Below the pieces are notes generated by a model that was not told the origin of the DNA, searched no databases, and saw only the letters and a program-made list of their open reading frames with translations. Position numbers and translations under genes: made by a program. From the NCBI RefSeq assembly GCF_000526315.1, contig NZ_JAFV01000001.1, positions 4,267,501 through 4,331,500 on the forward strand: a stretch of 64,000 bases of DNA, written 5' to 3'. Below, piece by piece: positions 1 through 9,702 of the stretch. Every line of letters begins with the position of its first letter. Positions within the stretch are counted from its first letter, which is position 1. The stretch is from Methylopila sp. 73B (GTDB taxonomy: Bacteria; Pseudomonadota; Alphaproteobacteria; Rhizobiales; Methylopilaceae).

Positions 1-1
1 A

Positions 2-943
2 GCCGAGGCGGAGTCCCCGGGCGCCGTGTCGGCGGGGCCGTCGCCGGTCAGGGCCGACATGGACGTCGCGACGGCGGCGGTCGCGGTGCTCGCCGAGTGC
101 GTCCGGCAGTTCCGGCGCAACGAAGACGCGCTGCTCGCCGGCGGCGACGACAAGGCGGTGCACCAGGCGCGGGTCGGGCTGCGGCGGCTGCGCTCGGCGC
201 TGAAGATTTTCCGGCCGGCGCTGTCCGACGCGCGGCTTCCTGTGGTTGCGGGCGAGATCAAATGGCTCGGGCAGGCGCTGGGCGCCGCGCGGGATCTCGA
301 CGTGTTCGCCGAAAGCGCGCTCGACGGCGCCGGACGGCATGTCGACGTAGGCCCGCTCGCGGCCGAGGTCGAAACTGCGCGAACGGAGGCCTACGCGGTC
401 GCGCTCGAGGCGCTGCGGTCGCCGCGCGCGCGCGCGGCCCTGTTCGATCTCGCGGAGTGGATGGCGATCGGCGCTTGGCGGACGGCGCCCGAGACCGCGG
501 CGGTCCGCGGGACGGCGATCGAGGCCTTCGCGGCGGAGGTGCTCGCGGCCCGTTTCGCGAAGTTCGAGAAGAAGGCCAAGGGGTTGGTGCGGTTGAGCCC
601 GGAAAAACGCCACGACGCCCGCATCGAGGCCAAGGCCCTGCGCTACGCCGCCGGCTTCTTCGCGCCGCTCTACCAGCGGAACGCCCGGACCGAGCGCCGG
701 TTCGAGCGCTTCGACCGGCGTCTGAAGAAGCTGCTGGATACGCTCGGGGCGCTGAACGACATCGCGACCGCGGGCCCTCTTGCGCTCCGCATCGGACACG
801 ACGCGGTGAACCGCGGGGAGGCCGCGCTCGGGCTCGCCGCCGGAGTGATCGCGGGATCGACCGACGGCCGCGCGCACGCGCCGTTGGCGGATGCCGACCG
901 GCGCCTACGGAAACTGCGGGACGCGAAGATCTTCTGGGAGTGA
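2..943 (+). CDS. CHAD domain protein, 5' end probably outside window
   Basis: The reading frame is open from the first bases of the window; the first possible start is a GTG at 26. The protein carries the CHAD signature: an early His in a VHQARVGLRRLRS segment followed by alternating basic helices with further His/Arg/Lys residues (SPEKRHDARIEAKALRYAAGFF). CHAD domains bind polyphosphate and often follow an N-terminal CYTH triphosphatase domain. The Pro/Ala/Val stretch just before the domain resembles the linker of CYTH-CHAD fusions, so this is probably the C-terminal two thirds of such a fusion, although a stand-alone CHAD protein of 305 residues from GTG 26 is possible. It ends 37 bp before the convergent molybdoenzyme gene. 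Confidence 0.8.
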   Translation, partial: AEAESPGAVSAGPSPVRADMDVATAAVAVLAECVRQFRRNEDALLAGGDDKAVHQARVGLRRLRSALKIFRPALSDARLPVVAGEIKWLGQALGAARDLDVFAESALDGAGRHVDVGPLAAEVETARTEAYAVALEALRSPRARAALFDLAEWMAIGAWRTAPETAAVRGTAIEAFAAEVLAARFAKFEKKAKGLVRLSPEKRHDARIEAKALRYAAGFFAPLYQRNARTERRFERFDRRLKKLLDTLGALNDIATAGPLALRIGHDAVNRGEAALGLAAGVIAGSTDGRAHAPLADADRRLRKLRDAKIFWE

Positions 944-980
944 CGGAGCGCGACGATCCAGCCGCGCTCCGCGTCGACGA

Positions 981-3212
981 TCAGAGCAACTTGTCGATCG
1001 TGATCGGCAGTTCGCGCACGCGCTTGCCGGTGGCGTGGAAGATGGCGTTCGCGACCGCGGCCGCCGTTCCCACGATCCCGATTTCGCCCAGTCCCTTGAC
1101 CCCAAGCGGGTTGCTGCCGTCCTCCTCGTCGACGAAGACCACGTCGATGTCGGGAATGTCGGCGTGCGCCGGCACGTGATATTCGCCCAAGTTGGCGTTC
1201 ATCACGCGGCCGAGGGCCTTGTCCCACAGCGTCTCCTCGTGAAGCGCCATGCCACAGCCCATCACCACGCCGCCGAGGATCTGGCTCCGGGCGGTGAGCG
1301 GGTTCAGGATCTTGCCCGCGGCCACCGCGCTGACCACGCGGGCGAGGCGCACAACGCCTAGGTCTTCGTCGACGCGCACTTCGACGAAACACGCGGCGTG
1401 GGTGTAGCCGGCGTAGGTCTTGGCGAAATCCTTATCCGGCTCGAAGCCGCCGTCGGCGTCCAGCGTCTCGAGACCGGCGCCCTTCAGGATTTCGGCGAGC
1501 GACACCGCCTTCGAGGGGTCGGAAGCGAGCGCGATGCGCCCGTTGCCGAAGACGACGTGGCCCAGCGCCGCGTTGGCGAGGGGAGAACCGTCGATCCCGC
1601 GCGCGTGCTTGAGCAACTCTTCCTTCAGCGTGTCGCAGGCGCTCTTGACCGCGGAGCCGGCCGACGCTGCGGCCCAGGAGCCGCCTTCGACCGGCGCCAT
1701 CGGCAGCGCGGTGTCGCCCACCTTGGACGTCACGTCCGCGATGTCGAGGCCGAGCGCGTCGGCGCCGATCTGCGCGAGGATGGTGTAGGTCCCGGTGCCG
1801 ATGTCGGCGGTCGCGCAGGCGACCTCGAGCTTGCCGTCCGCGGTGAGCGTGGCGCGCGCCTTGTGCGGCATCGTCATCGCTTCCCAACAGCCGGTCGCCA
1901 TGCCGTAGCCGATCAGCTCGCGGCCTTCCCGCATCGAGCGCGGCTCGGGCGAGCGCTTCGACCAGCCGAAGCGCTCGGCGCCCAGTCGGTAGGCCTCGCG
2001 CAGTTCCTTGGATGAAAACGGCTTGTCGTCGTTCTTGTCGCGGTCGGAGTAGTTCATCAGCCTGAGCTCGACCGGGTCGACCTTCGCCGCATAGGCCAGT
2101 TCGTCCATCGCGCACTCCAGCGCGAAAACGCCTGTGGTGGCGCCCGGCGCGCGCATGTCGGACGGGGTCGGGGTGTCGATCTTCCCGAGTTCGTACTTCA
2201 GCGCGACGTTGTCGCAGTCGTAGAGGAAGCCCGACCAGTTCACGATCGCTTCCTGGTAGTCCTCGTAGTGCGAGGTCGCCTGGATCGCGTGGTGCTGGAT
2301 CGACGTCAGCCGCCCCTCGCCGTCCGCGCCGAACGACACCGTCTGCAGGCAGTCCGGCCGCCAGCCCATCGTGAACATCTGGCAGCGCGTCAGCACCAGT
2401 CGGACCGAGCGCTCGAGCTTCAGGCTGGCCATCACGGCAAGGAAGACATCGTAGTGTGGGCGGAGCGCCATGCCGAAGGCGCCGCCGACGAACGGCGAGA
2501 CGACGCGCACCTTCTCCTCATCGAGCCCGAACACGGAGCAGATGTAGTTCTTCGGGTTCGCGACGCCCTGCGTCTTGTTGTGCACAAGCAGGCCGCCGTC
2601 GCCCTCCCAGACCACCGTCGTCGCCTGCAGCTCCATCGGGTTGTGGTGTTCCGCCACGACCCGGTAGTGCGCGCTCACCTGGATCGGCGCCGCGGCGAAG
2701 GCTCCGGCGGCGTCGCCGCGCGGCTCCGGCGTGGGCGGAATGCCGTCGCGGGGCTCCGGCGGATGGTAGTGGTTCGCCGCCGCCGCCACGTCGACGTTTG
2801 GCGTTTCGGCGGCGTAGGTCGCCTTGACCAGAGTCGCCGCATGGCGGGCTTTCTCATGGGTGTCCGCCACCACGAGCGCGATCGCCTGGCCGCTGTAGTG
2901 GACGCGGTCGTCCCGGAAGGGACGGAACGGGCTTCCCGGCACGGCCGCCATGTCGTTCTTGAACGGCTCGTCGTCCTCGGGGAAGGCGAGCTTGTTGTCG
3001 TGGCTCAGCACCTCGATCACGCCCGGCGCGGCGAGCGCCGCGGAGACGTCGAGCGACGTGACGCGACCTTTGGCGATCGCGCTCGGAACGGCGGCGGCGT
3101 AGGCGAGGTCGGGGGCCGTGAACTCAGCCACGTAACGCGCGAGACCGGAGACCTTGAGGGGGCCGTCGACGCGCGACTTCGCGCGGCCGACATAGGGATG
3201 GACGTTGGACAT
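981..3212 (-). CDS. paoC: Aldehyde/xanthine oxidoreductase molybdopterin-binding large subunit (PaoC-like)
   Basis: A 743-residue molybdenum hydroxylase large subunit of the xanthine dehydrogenase family. It has the N-terminal a/b hammerhead (YVGRAKSRVDGPLKVSGLARYVAEF) and molybdopterin-contact segments such as GGAFGMALRPHYD and EGGSWAAASAGSA. The C-terminal GLGEIGIVG segment carries the catalytic Glu of the family. It is the last gene of a three-gene operon with the FAD subunit (14 bp upstream) and the 2Fe-2S subunit, in the order A-B-C of E. coli paoABC (yagTSR). Family knowledge predicts oxidation of aldehydes or aromatic aldehydes; the actual substrate cannot be read from sequence. No XdhC/PaoD-type cofactor-insertion chaperone is seen next to it. 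Confidence 0.88.
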   Translation of the reverse strand: MSNVHPYVGRAKSRVDGPLKVSGLARYVAEFTAPDLAYAAAVPSAIAKGRVTSLDVSAALAAPGVIEVLSHDNKLAFPEDDEPFKNDMAAVPGSPFRPFRDDRVHYSGQAIALVVADTHEKARHAATLVKATYAAETPNVDVAAAANHYHPPEPRDGIPPTPEPRGDAAGAFAAAPIQVSAHYRVVAEHHNPMELQATTVVWEGDGGLLVHNKTQGVANPKNYICSVFGLDEEKVRVVSPFVGGAFGMALRPHYDVFLAVMASLKLERSVRLVLTRCQMFTMGWRPDCLQTVSFGADGEGRLTSIQHHAIQATSHYEDYQEAIVNWSGFLYDCDNVALKYELGKIDTPTPSDMRAPGATTGVFALECAMDELAYAAKVDPVELRLMNYSDRDKNDDKPFSSKELREAYRLGAERFGWSKRSPEPRSMREGRELIGYGMATGCWEAMTMPHKARATLTADGKLEVACATADIGTGTYTILAQIGADALGLDIADVTSKVGDTALPMAPVEGGSWAAASAGSAVKSACDTLKEELLKHARGIDGSPLANAALGHVVFGNGRIALASDPSKAVSLAEILKGAGLETLDADGGFEPDKDFAKTYAGYTHAACFVEVRVDEDLGVVRLARVVSAVAAGKILNPLTARSQILGGVVMGCGMALHEETLWDKALGRVMNANLGEYHVPAHADIPDIDVVFVDEEDGSNPLGVKGLGEIGIVGTAAAVANAIFHATGKRVRELPITIDKLL

Positions 3213-3226
3213 GAGCTGATCTTCCC

Positions 3227-4243
3227 TCAGTTCACGGTCTTGTCTGACTGAACCTGCGGTTCGCCCGACGCGGCTTGCGCGAGAGCGCGAACGACGGCCC
3301 GGCGCGCAAGCTCGATCTTGAAGTCGTTGCCGCCATACCCCTTCGCGCCGGCCAGGATCGCGTCCGCCGCCGCGCCGAAGCTGTCCGGCGTCGCCGGTTT
3401 CCCCTTCAGCAGGATTTCCGCGTCGGTCACGCGCCAGGGCTTATGCGCGACGCCGCCGAGGGCGATGCGGGCGTCGACGATCACGTCGCCGTCCATTTCC
3501 AGAGCGGCGGCGACCGACACCAGGGCGAAGGCGTAGGACAGCCTGTCGCGGAGCTTCAGATAGGTGTGGTTCCGCCCGAACCGGGGCCTCGGCAGTTCGA
3601 CGGCGACGACCATCTCGCCGTGGGCCAGGGTGTTGTCGTTCTGCGGGGCGTCGCCGGGCAAGCGATGAAACGCGGCGAAGGGGACGACGCGGGAGCCGTT
3701 CGGACCTTCGACGTGGACGCTCGCCTCCAGTGCCGCCAGCGCGACGCACATGTCGGAGGGATGGGTCGCGATGCACGCCTCGCTCGTCCCGAGGATCGCG
3801 TTCACGCGGTTCACTCCAGTCTTCGCGGCGCAGCCGGAGCCGGGCTCGCGCTTGTTGCAGGGCGTCGCGACGTCGTAAAAGTAGTAACACCGGGTGCGCT
3901 GAAGCAGGTTGCCGCCGGTTGTCGCCGCATTGCGCAATTGGGCGGACGCGCCGGCCAGGATCGCGCTGGCGAGCAACGGATAGTCGCGCTGGATGCGCGC
4001 GTCATAGGCGAGGTCGGAGTTCGGAACCAGCGCGCCGATCCGCAGGCCGCCGGCGTTCGTCGCCTCGATCTCCCGCAGCGGCAGACGCGTGATGTCCACC
4101 AGCTTCTCAGGCTTCATCACGTCGTACTTCATCAGGTCGACGAGATTGGTGCCGCCTGCGATGAAGCGGGCCGCAGGGTCGCGGGCGACGGCCGCGATGG
4201 CGTCGGCCACGGTCTCGGCGCGGGTGTAGCTGAAGTTCATCAT
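3227..4243 (-). CDS. paoB: Aldehyde oxidoreductase FAD-binding subunit (PaoB-like)
   Basis: A 338-residue FAD-binding medium subunit of a xanthine dehydrogenase-type complex. The FAD loop [16 protein letters not shown] lies near residue 28, and a second flavin segment, [15 protein letters not shown], is near 110. Four Cys in the segment from RTRCYYF through [11 protein letters not shown] and [12 protein letters not shown] match the extra 4Fe-4S cluster known from PaoB and 4-hydroxybenzoyl-CoA reductase beta subunits. Its ATG overlaps the stop of the 2Fe-2S subunit gene (ATGA), indicating translational coupling. It would pass electrons from the 2Fe-2S clusters to FAD and on to an acceptor. Confidence 0.88.
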   Translation of the reverse strand: MMNFSYTRAETVADAIAAVARDPAARFIAGGTNLVDLMKYDVMKPEKLVDITRLPLREIEATNAGGLRIGALVPNSDLAYDARIQRDYPLLASAILAGASAQLRNAATTGGNLLQRTRCYYFYDVATPCNKREPGSGCAAKTGVNRVNAILGTSEACIATHPSDMCVALAALEASVHVEGPNGSRVVPFAAFHRLPGDAPQNDNTLAHGEMVVAVELPRPRFGRNHTYLKLRDRLSYAFALVSVAAALEMDGDVIVDARIALGGVAHKPWRVTDAEILLKGKPATPDSFGAAADAILAGAKGYGGNDFKIELARRAVVRALAQAASGEPQVQSDKTVN

Positions 4244-4758
4244 TCCGCGGCCTCCTTGAAGGCGCTTCGGCCCATCACGTCCTCAATCGCGTCGACGATG
4301 TTCCCGTAGGCGCCGCAGCGACAGAGGTTGCCGCTCATCAGCTCCCGGATCTCCGCCTCGGTCTTCGCGTGGCCTTCGCTCATCATGCCGATGGCCGAGC
4401 AAATCTGGCCCGGAGTGCAGTAGCCGCACTGGAAGGCGTCGTGGGCGATGAAGGCTTCCTGCAGCGGATGCAGGGCATCCGGCTGGCCGACGCCTTCGAT
4501 CGTGGTGATCTCGGCGCCGTCGTTCATCACCGCGAGCTGGAGGCAGGCGTTCACGCGTCGCCCGTTAACGAGCACCGTGCAGGCCCCGCACTGGCCCTGG
4601 TCGCAGCCCTTCTTCGACCCTGTGAGGTCGAGCCTTTCCCTCAGGAGATCGAGAAGGGTCACCGAGGGCGGAACATCCAGCCTGCGTTCGACGCCGTTGA
4701 CGGTGAGCGCGATGGACACAGCGTGAGGTTCAGCGGCTGTCGGCCGTTCAGTTCCCAT
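4240..4758 (-). CDS. paoA: Aldehyde oxidoreductase 2Fe-2S subunit (PaoA-like)
   Basis: A 172-residue small subunit with two 2Fe-2S clusters: a plant-ferredoxin type cluster ([10 protein letters not shown] plus a later Cys in RRVNAC) and the C-terminal four-helix cluster (QCGYCTPGQ and [10 protein letters not shown]). I start it at the ATG at 4758 because AGGAG lies about 7 bases upstream; a longer in-frame reading to 4839 has no comparable ribosome binding site. Neither version contains a twin-arginine signal, unlike E. coli PaoA, so this complex is probably cytoplasmic. It is the first gene of the operon, facing away from the sensor kinase at 4962. Confidence 0.88.
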   Translation of the reverse strand: MGTERPTAAEPHAVSIALTVNGVERRLDVPPSVTLLDLLRERLDLTGSKKGCDQGQCGACTVLVNGRRVNACLQLAVMNDGAEITTIEGVGQPDALHPLQEAFIAHDAFQCGYCTPGQICSAIGMMSEGHAKTEAEIRELMSGNLCRCGAYGNIVDAIEDVMGRSAFKEAAE

Positions 4759-4961
4759 CGGAGGCTCCTGGCAAAGCGGCGCTGCGGCGCTCGGATTTGG
4801 AACTGAAACAATTCGAAGCGCGGCGCGGTTCCCGAGCAACCGTAATCGGCGTAGGTCCGCGGACGCGGCAAATGCTGTTTGCGGCTCACCGACGGTCGGC
4901 TATCGTGCGGCGACCGGTTTCGCGCGAAGCCCGGCGCCCTCCGACGAGTTCTCCAGGACCT
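4759..4961. promoter_or_regulatory. Divergent intergenic region paoABC / HWE kinase
   Basis: This stretch of about 200 bp lies between the starts of two divergent genes and must hold both promoters. No strong promoter consensus or palindrome was recognised by eye. Confidence 0.4.
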
Positions 4962-7310
4962 ATGCCCGACCGCGTTCCTGACCCAGCGGACGTCGCCGAT
5001 CCCGACCGGCTGGCCGCGCTGGCGAGCTACGCCATTCTCGACACGCCGCCCGAGAAGGGATTCGACGACCTCGTCGCCATCGCCGCCGAAGCGCTGGGCG
5101 CGCCGATGGCGCTCGTGAGCTTCGTCGGCGGCGACCGGCAGTGGTTCAAAGCCCGGATCGGTCTGGACGCGGCGGAGACCCCGATCGACCGGTCGGTCTG
5201 CGCGCACGCCCTGAGCGAGCGCGAGACGCTGGTGATCCCCGATCTTACGCAGGACCCGCGCACGCGCGCGAACCGCCTGGTCGTCGACGATCCCCGCCTG
5301 CGGTTCTACGCCGGCGCGGTGCTGCGCAGCCCCGAGGGGCATGCGCTCGGAACGCTGTGCGTTCTCGACGTCAAGCCGAGGCCCGAGGGCGTGACGCCGG
5401 GGCAGGAAAGGATCCTGAAGGCGCTGGGTCGCCAGGTCGAAGCTCAACTCGCTCTGCGACGCGCGATCGCAAGCGGAGACGAGGCCTTCCGCCGCTATCA
5501 CCTCGTGGGCCACGTCACTCACGATGCGATCTGGGACTGGGATCTGCTCGCCGATCAGGTGATCTGGAACGAGGCCCTGACCTCGGCCTACGGCCACCGG
5601 CTGGAGGACGTCGAGCCGACGGGCGCGTGGTGGATGAACCACATCCATCCCGACGACCGGGACCGCGTCAGCGCGGACTTTCAGGCCTTTCTCGGCCCCA
5701 AGGGCGCGGAATGGCGCAGCGAGTACCGTTTTCGCCGCGCGGACGGCACCTACGCGATGGTGCTCGACCGGGGCACGGCGGTGCGCGACGCGCACGGCGC
5801 GGCCGTCCGGGCGATCGGCGCGATGCTCGACCTCACCGAGCGGGCCGAGGCGGAGGAGCAGTTCCGCGCCGTGTTTGAGGGCGCGAACGTCGGCATCGTG
5901 CAGCTCGACCCGGTGTCCGCCCGGGCGCTTCGGGTGAACGACAAGCTCTGCGAGATCTGGGGCGCGAGCAAGGAGGAGATTCTTGGCCAGTCTGTGGCCC
6001 GCTGGACGCCCGACGAGGACGACGGCGCGCGCAGGGACCTGCATGGACGGCTGGCGCGCGGCGAACTGATGACCGTGCTGCTCGAGAAGCGCTATCGTCG
6101 CGGCGACGGCCGGATCATCTGGGCGCGGGTGAACCTCGTTTCCCGCCGGCTCGCGGGCGGAAGCATCCAGACCACGGCGATGATCGAGGACGTGACCGCC
6201 GAGCGCGAGGAGAAGGCCTGCAAGGCCGCGCTGGCCGAACTCGGCGTCCGCATGCGCGACCAACGCGACGAGCGCGTGATCGCCGGCGTCGCCTGCGAGG
6301 TCGTCGGGCGCACGCTCGGTCTGTCGCGGGTGAGCTTCGGCGCGGTCGATCCCCGCCGGGCGGAGGTCGAAATCAAGGCGGACTGGCGGGCGGACGATCT
6401 CGAAAGCGGCGTGGGCGTGCACGCGCTCGATCGGTTCGGCGATCTCGCAGACGCGCTCGACCATGACGACGCCTTCGCGGTCTCGGACGTCGCCGCTGAT
6501 CCACGCACCGCGGACCATGCCGCGGCCTATGCCGCGATCGGCATCCGCGCGATGCTGCACGTCCCGATCCGCGAGCGCGGCAGTCTCGTCTCGGTGTTCT
6601 TCCTCCACGCCGCCGATCCGCGCGACTGGACCGCGGGAGCGGTGGCTTTCGTGCGGATGGCCGCCGACCAAGCCGCGGCGGCGGCCGCGCGCGCCTTGTC
6701 GGAAGAGCGGCAGAGGATCCTGAACCAGGAGCTCAGCCACCGCATGAAGAACCTGCTGGCGTTGGTCCAGGCAATCGCGTCGCAGACCATGCGGGGCGCG
6801 AGCACGCTCGAAGGCGCGAGCCGGGTTCTCGAGGGCCGGCTGGTTGCGCTCGGGCGCGCCCACGACGTGCTGCTTGGCGGGGCGGTGTCGGCCGCGCCTC
6901 TGGAGGCGGTGGTCGTCGAGGCTCTCAAGAATCATCTCGACGGCCCGGAACGCCTTACGGTCGACGGGCCCGCGGTGCTGGTGGGCCAGAAGGCCGCTCT
7001 GCCGCTTGTGCTGATGATGCACGAACTCGGCACCAACGCGGCGAAGTACGGAGCGCTGTCCGCGCCCGAGGGCGTGGTCTCGATCAAGTGGGCGCTCGCC
7101 GGCGCTCCAGGGCGCCAGAGCGTCCGCCTCGTGTGGGAGGAAAGCGGCGGGCCCGAAGTCGGGCCGCCGACCCGAAAGGGGTTCGGCGTCCGGCTTCTGG
7201 AGCGCGGTCTGGCGAGCCAGCTCGACGGCGCCGTGCGGCTGGACTACGCGCCGACCGGCGTGGTGTGCACGCTCGACGTGCCGCTGGAGCGCCTGCAGGA
7301 CCAGAGCTGA
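4962..7310 (+). CDS. GAF-PAS-PAS-GAF HWE-family sensor histidine kinase
   Basis: A 782-residue soluble sensor kinase without membrane segments. Domains in order: an N-terminal GAF (about 15-165, RLAALASYAILDTPPEKGFDD), a PAS fold (about 185-300), a second PAS (about 305-420), a second GAF (about 430-580) and an HWE histidine kinase core. The phospho-acceptor is His593 in the ELSHRMKNLLALVQAI motif, the N box is in MMHELGTNAAKYGALS, and the WEESGG segment supplies the Trp-x-Glu of the HWE class. The start is the ATG at 4962, preceded by AGGA at 7 bases; a reading extended to 4797 has no ribosome binding site and an Arg-rich leader typical of non-coding high-GC DNA. HWE kinases often feed general-stress or light/redox circuits; no response regulator is adjacent. 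Confidence 0.88.
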   Translation: MPDRVPDPADVADPDRLAALASYAILDTPPEKGFDDLVAIAAEALGAPMALVSFVGGDRQWFKARIGLDAAETPIDRSVCAHALSERETLVIPDLTQDPRTRANRLVVDDPRLRFYAGAVLRSPEGHALGTLCVLDVKPRPEGVTPGQERILKALGRQVEAQLALRRAIASGDEAFRRYHLVGHVTHDAIWDWDLLADQVIWNEALTSAYGHRLEDVEPTGAWWMNHIHPDDRDRVSADFQAFLGPKGAEWRSEYRFRRADGTYAMVLDRGTAVRDAHGAAVRAIGAMLDLTERAEAEEQFRAVFEGANVGIVQLDPVSARALRVNDKLCEIWGASKEEILGQSVARWTPDEDDGARRDLHGRLARGELMTVLLEKRYRRGDGRIIWARVNLVSRRLAGGSIQTTAMIEDVTAEREEKACKAALAELGVRMRDQRDERVIAGVACEVVGRTLGLSRVSFGAVDPRRAEVEIKADWRADDLESGVGVHALDRFGDLADALDHDDAFAVSDVAADPRTADHAAAYAAIGIRAMLHVPIRERGSLVSVFFLHAADPRDWTAGAVAFVRMAADQAAAAAARALSEERQRILNQELSHRMKNLLALVQAIASQTMRGASTLEGASRVLEGRLVALGRAHDVLLGGAVSAAPLEAVVVEALKNHLDGPERLTVDGPAVLVGQKAALPLVLMMHELGTNAAKYGALSAPEGVVSIKWALAGAPGRQSVRLVWEESGGPEVGPPTRKGFGVRLLERGLASQLDGAVRLDYAPTGVVCTLDVPLERLQDQS

Positions 7311-7399
7311 CCTTCGAGGCCGGCGCGTGACCGCACGTCGGCGGCCGCGGAGCAGAGGTCGTCGCCGTCAACGCTATGTCTCCAACGCGCCAAACGAAA

Positions 7400-7426
7400 A
7401 CGCCGCGCTCCTGGGGAGCGCGGCGT
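7400..7426 (-). terminator. Intrinsic terminator of the TorF porin gene
   Basis: A perfect 12-bp stem (ACGCCGCGCTCC / GGAGCGCGGCGT) with a 3-base loop is followed, on the minus strand, by TTTCG. It sits about 35 bp after the stop of the porin gene. It also lies downstream of the convergent kinase gene and may serve both. Confidence 0.75.
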
Positions 7427-7462
7427 GGTCGCTTCGAAAGGGCCGCCGTCAGGCGGCGCCGA

Positions 7463-8296
7463 TCACTTCAGCTTGCTGAAGGCGGTGTCGAACGAGAGGC
7501 TGACCATGTAACGGTCGCCGCAAACCCAGCGGGCGCCGTTGTTATTGGCGCACTCGTTGCGAGACAGATCGCTGTCGGAATAGCGGAACTCGATGGTCGC
7601 GGCCTTGTAGGTCGCGCCGACGCCGAGGTTCCACGTCAGGTAGTCTTCCGCAAGAGCGAAGCCGCGCGAGCGGTCGATCCACTGCTTGCCAAATTCGCCA
7701 GACACGTAGAAACCGACGTCCGGAATGGTGTCGAGCGGGATATTGACCTTGCCGATGGCCGACAGATACAGCGCGTCGGAACCGGTGTTCACGAAATCGC
7801 TGGTCCAGTAGACGTTGCCGGTAATCGAGCCGAAGTTGCCAAAAGCGTAGCTCGGCTTGGCGTAGATCTCCCAGTAGTCCAGCTGCTTGAGCGGGCCGGG
7901 GGTGTCTTCGCCGGGGTAGTAATAGTACAGGCCGCCGACGTCGAGGGTAAAGGCGTCCCAGGTGTGGCGCAGGCCGCCGTAGATGTCGACCTCAGCGGCC
8001 GGGTCGGTCGCGAAGCCGTTGACGCTCGACGACCAGATGCCGGCGTAGACCCAATCAAAGGCCTGCAGCTCGGCGTAGCCCTGGACCGCCGGGTCGCCCT
8101 TGCTCTGCGTCACGCCGCGGAACACGTAGTCCGTGGTGAACTTGACGCCGAAGGCGACGTCGATCGGCGACGGGGCCGACTCGATCACCATCGCCTCGGG
8201 AGCGGCGAGGTCGGCCGCCGACGCGACGGACATCGCCGACAGGCCGGCCGTGGCCGAAAGCAGCGTCGTGAGAGCAAACCCCGTGACAGTCTTCAT
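7463..8296 (-). CDS. TorF family putative outer-membrane porin
   Basis: A 277-residue protein with a Sec signal peptide (MKTVTGFALTTLLSATAGLS, cleavage probably after ASAAD), then amphipathic beta-strand segments rich in Tyr, Trp and Gly (FGVKFTTDYVFRGVTQSKGDPAVQGY, WSSSVNGF, DIYGGLRHTWDAF). This is the pattern of the TorF/TIGR02001 family of proteobacterial putative porins. The ATG at 8296 is chosen because GGGGAAGAG stands directly upstream; a longer reading begins 7 codons earlier. The gene has its own terminator. It is co-directional with the methylamine island but about 150 bp separates them. The solute is unknown. Confidence 0.82.
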   Translation of the reverse strand: MKTVTGFALTTLLSATAGLSAMSVASAADLAAPEAMVIESAPSPIDVAFGVKFTTDYVFRGVTQSKGDPAVQGYAELQAFDWVYAGIWSSSVNGFATDPAAEVDIYGGLRHTWDAFTLDVGGLYYYYPGEDTPGPLKQLDYWEIYAKPSYAFGNFGSITGNVYWTSDFVNTGSDALYLSAIGKVNIPLDTIPDVGFYVSGEFGKQWIDRSRGFALAEDYLTWNLGVGATYKAATIEFRYSDSDLSRNECANNNGARWVCGDRYMVSLSFDTAFSKLK

Positions 8297-8446
8297 AACT
8301 CTTCCCCAGAACCGCAAGGAACCTCAGTTCGTTGCAGTCAAAATCGGGGAGGCCCGACGTTAAGTCGAGCCCCATTTTTGTGCTTTGGCGCGACGGTCAC
8401 CCGGTAGATGCTTTTCCGCCACAGCTATGGCGACGGTAAGACGTCG

Positions 8447-9586
8447 TCACGCAACCCGCTCGTCGAGCGGGTGGGTGCGCAGCCGATGAGGGTCGTAGAA
8501 CGGCGTCCGGACCACGTGGGCCGGGAATTCGCCAAGCGACGACTTCACAGTCAGAAGCGTTCCAAGCGCCTTCAGTTCTGGTGCGACGTGGCCGAGCGCG
8601 ATCGATTTCATCAGATGCTTACTGTAAGTGGTGCTGTTAACGATGCCTACTTCCGCGCCATCTTTGCAGATCTTAGCTCCTGGTTCGATCGCTTCATGGG
8701 CGTCGATCTCCAGTCCGACCTGTGCGACCCGCTCCGTGCCTTTTTTTGCGGCAAGAGCGGCTTTGCCATGGAAGTCCGCCTTGCTCAGGTCGACGGTCCA
8801 GTCCGCGCCGACCTCCCACGGGGTCGTGTCGCCCTGCGGCATGTCGAACGGGAAGAACAGCAACCCGCCCTCGACCCGCACGATGTCGAGGCATGACCAC
8901 GACGCCGCGCACACGCCGTGGGGCTTGCCGGCCTCCATGATCGCGTCCCAAAGAATCGGGGCGTCGGCGGCGGAGCAGAACACCTCGTAGCCGCGCTCAG
9001 CCGAGTAGCCGCCGCGGGCGAGCGACACGCGCTTGCCGAACAGTTCAGTCCTGGCGTGCTCGAAATACTTGAGCGTCTTGAGATCGAACGGCGTGTGCGG
9101 GTCGAGGATCTCGAGCGCGAGCGGGCCCTGCAGCGACAGGATGTGGACGTCGTCGTCCTTCTCCCAGCTCGCGTCCGAGCCCTCGAAGAACCCGTCGATG
9201 ACCTCTTCCAGCGCGCCGCCGCCGTGGCTCAGCCGGTAGGCGTCCGGCCCGTCGCGGTAGACCAGCACGTCGTCGATCAGCGCTCCGTCCGCATTGACGA
9301 TGTTGGAGATCGCCGACTGGCCCGGCGCCAGCGCGTCGATGTCCGACGTGAGCATGTGATTCAGGACCTTCACGGCGTCGGGTCCCGAGACGTTGATCAT
9401 CCGCAGACCGGAGACGTCGAACAGCCCGGCCTTGGAGCGCACGATCGTGACCTCCTCGTAGGGGTCGGTCGCGTAGTTCTGAGGGATCGGCATGCCGTTC
9501 CAGTCGCTGTCGAGCGGCGAGCCCAGGTCGCGATGGCGGGAGAACAGCGCGTTCTTGCGCGGGAAGTCTTCAGCGGTGGTGGCCAT
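8447..9586 (-). CDS. GcvT-like aminomethyltransferase family protein of the dimethylamine cluster
   Basis: A 379-residue tetrahydrofolate-binding protein of the glycine-cleavage T-protein family. It has an N-terminal GcvT fold (EVTIVRSKAGLFDVSGLRMINVSG), the SAERGYEVFC segment and a C-terminal barrel. It starts at ATG 9586 with GGAAGGAA upstream. It follows the heme N-demethylase gene by 116 bp and is the last gene of the dimethylamine cluster. A natural role, by inference, is to capture the formaldehyde released by N-demethylation as methylene-tetrahydrofolate. The published dmmDABC cluster of Ruegeria contains an accessory gene required for growth but not for enzyme activity; whether this is its counterpart needs an alignment. 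Confidence 0.75.
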   Translation of the reverse strand: MATTAEDFPRKNALFSRHRDLGSPLDSDWNGMPIPQNYATDPYEEVTIVRSKAGLFDVSGLRMINVSGPDAVKVLNHMLTSDIDALAPGQSAISNIVNADGALIDDVLVYRDGPDAYRLSHGGGALEEVIDGFFEGSDASWEKDDDVHILSLQGPLALEILDPHTPFDLKTLKYFEHARTELFGKRVSLARGGYSAERGYEVFCSAADAPILWDAIMEAGKPHGVCAASWSCLDIVRVEGGLLFFPFDMPQGDTTPWEVGADWTVDLSKADFHGKAALAAKKGTERVAQVGLEIDAHEAIEPGAKICKDGAEVGIVNSTTYSKHLMKSIALGHVAPELKALGTLLTVKSSLGEFPAHVVRTPFYDPHRLRTHPLDERVA

Positions 9587-9631
9587 GGCGGCGGTTCCTT
9601 CCGGTGGATGACGAGGCTCGAGCGGCCCCTG

Positions 9632-9652
9632 GGGCGACCGGGCGGGTCGCCC
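9632..9652. repeat. Intergenic hairpin between heme demethylase and GcvT-like gene
   Basis: GGGCGACC and GGTCGCCC form a perfect 8-bp stem around GGGCG. There is no T-run, so it is more likely an mRNA-processing or stabilising hairpin within the operon than a full terminator. Confidence 0.45.
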
Positions 9653-9702
9653 GGGTCGAGAAAGCCGGGATGTGATGGGCGCCGCGCGCGGCGCGGGGCG
9701 GG

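Noticed and set aside
4659-7022. Long frame antisense to the HWE kinase
   Set aside because: The kinase carries all catalytic motifs; the opposite frame is Arg/His-rich without any recognisable motif.
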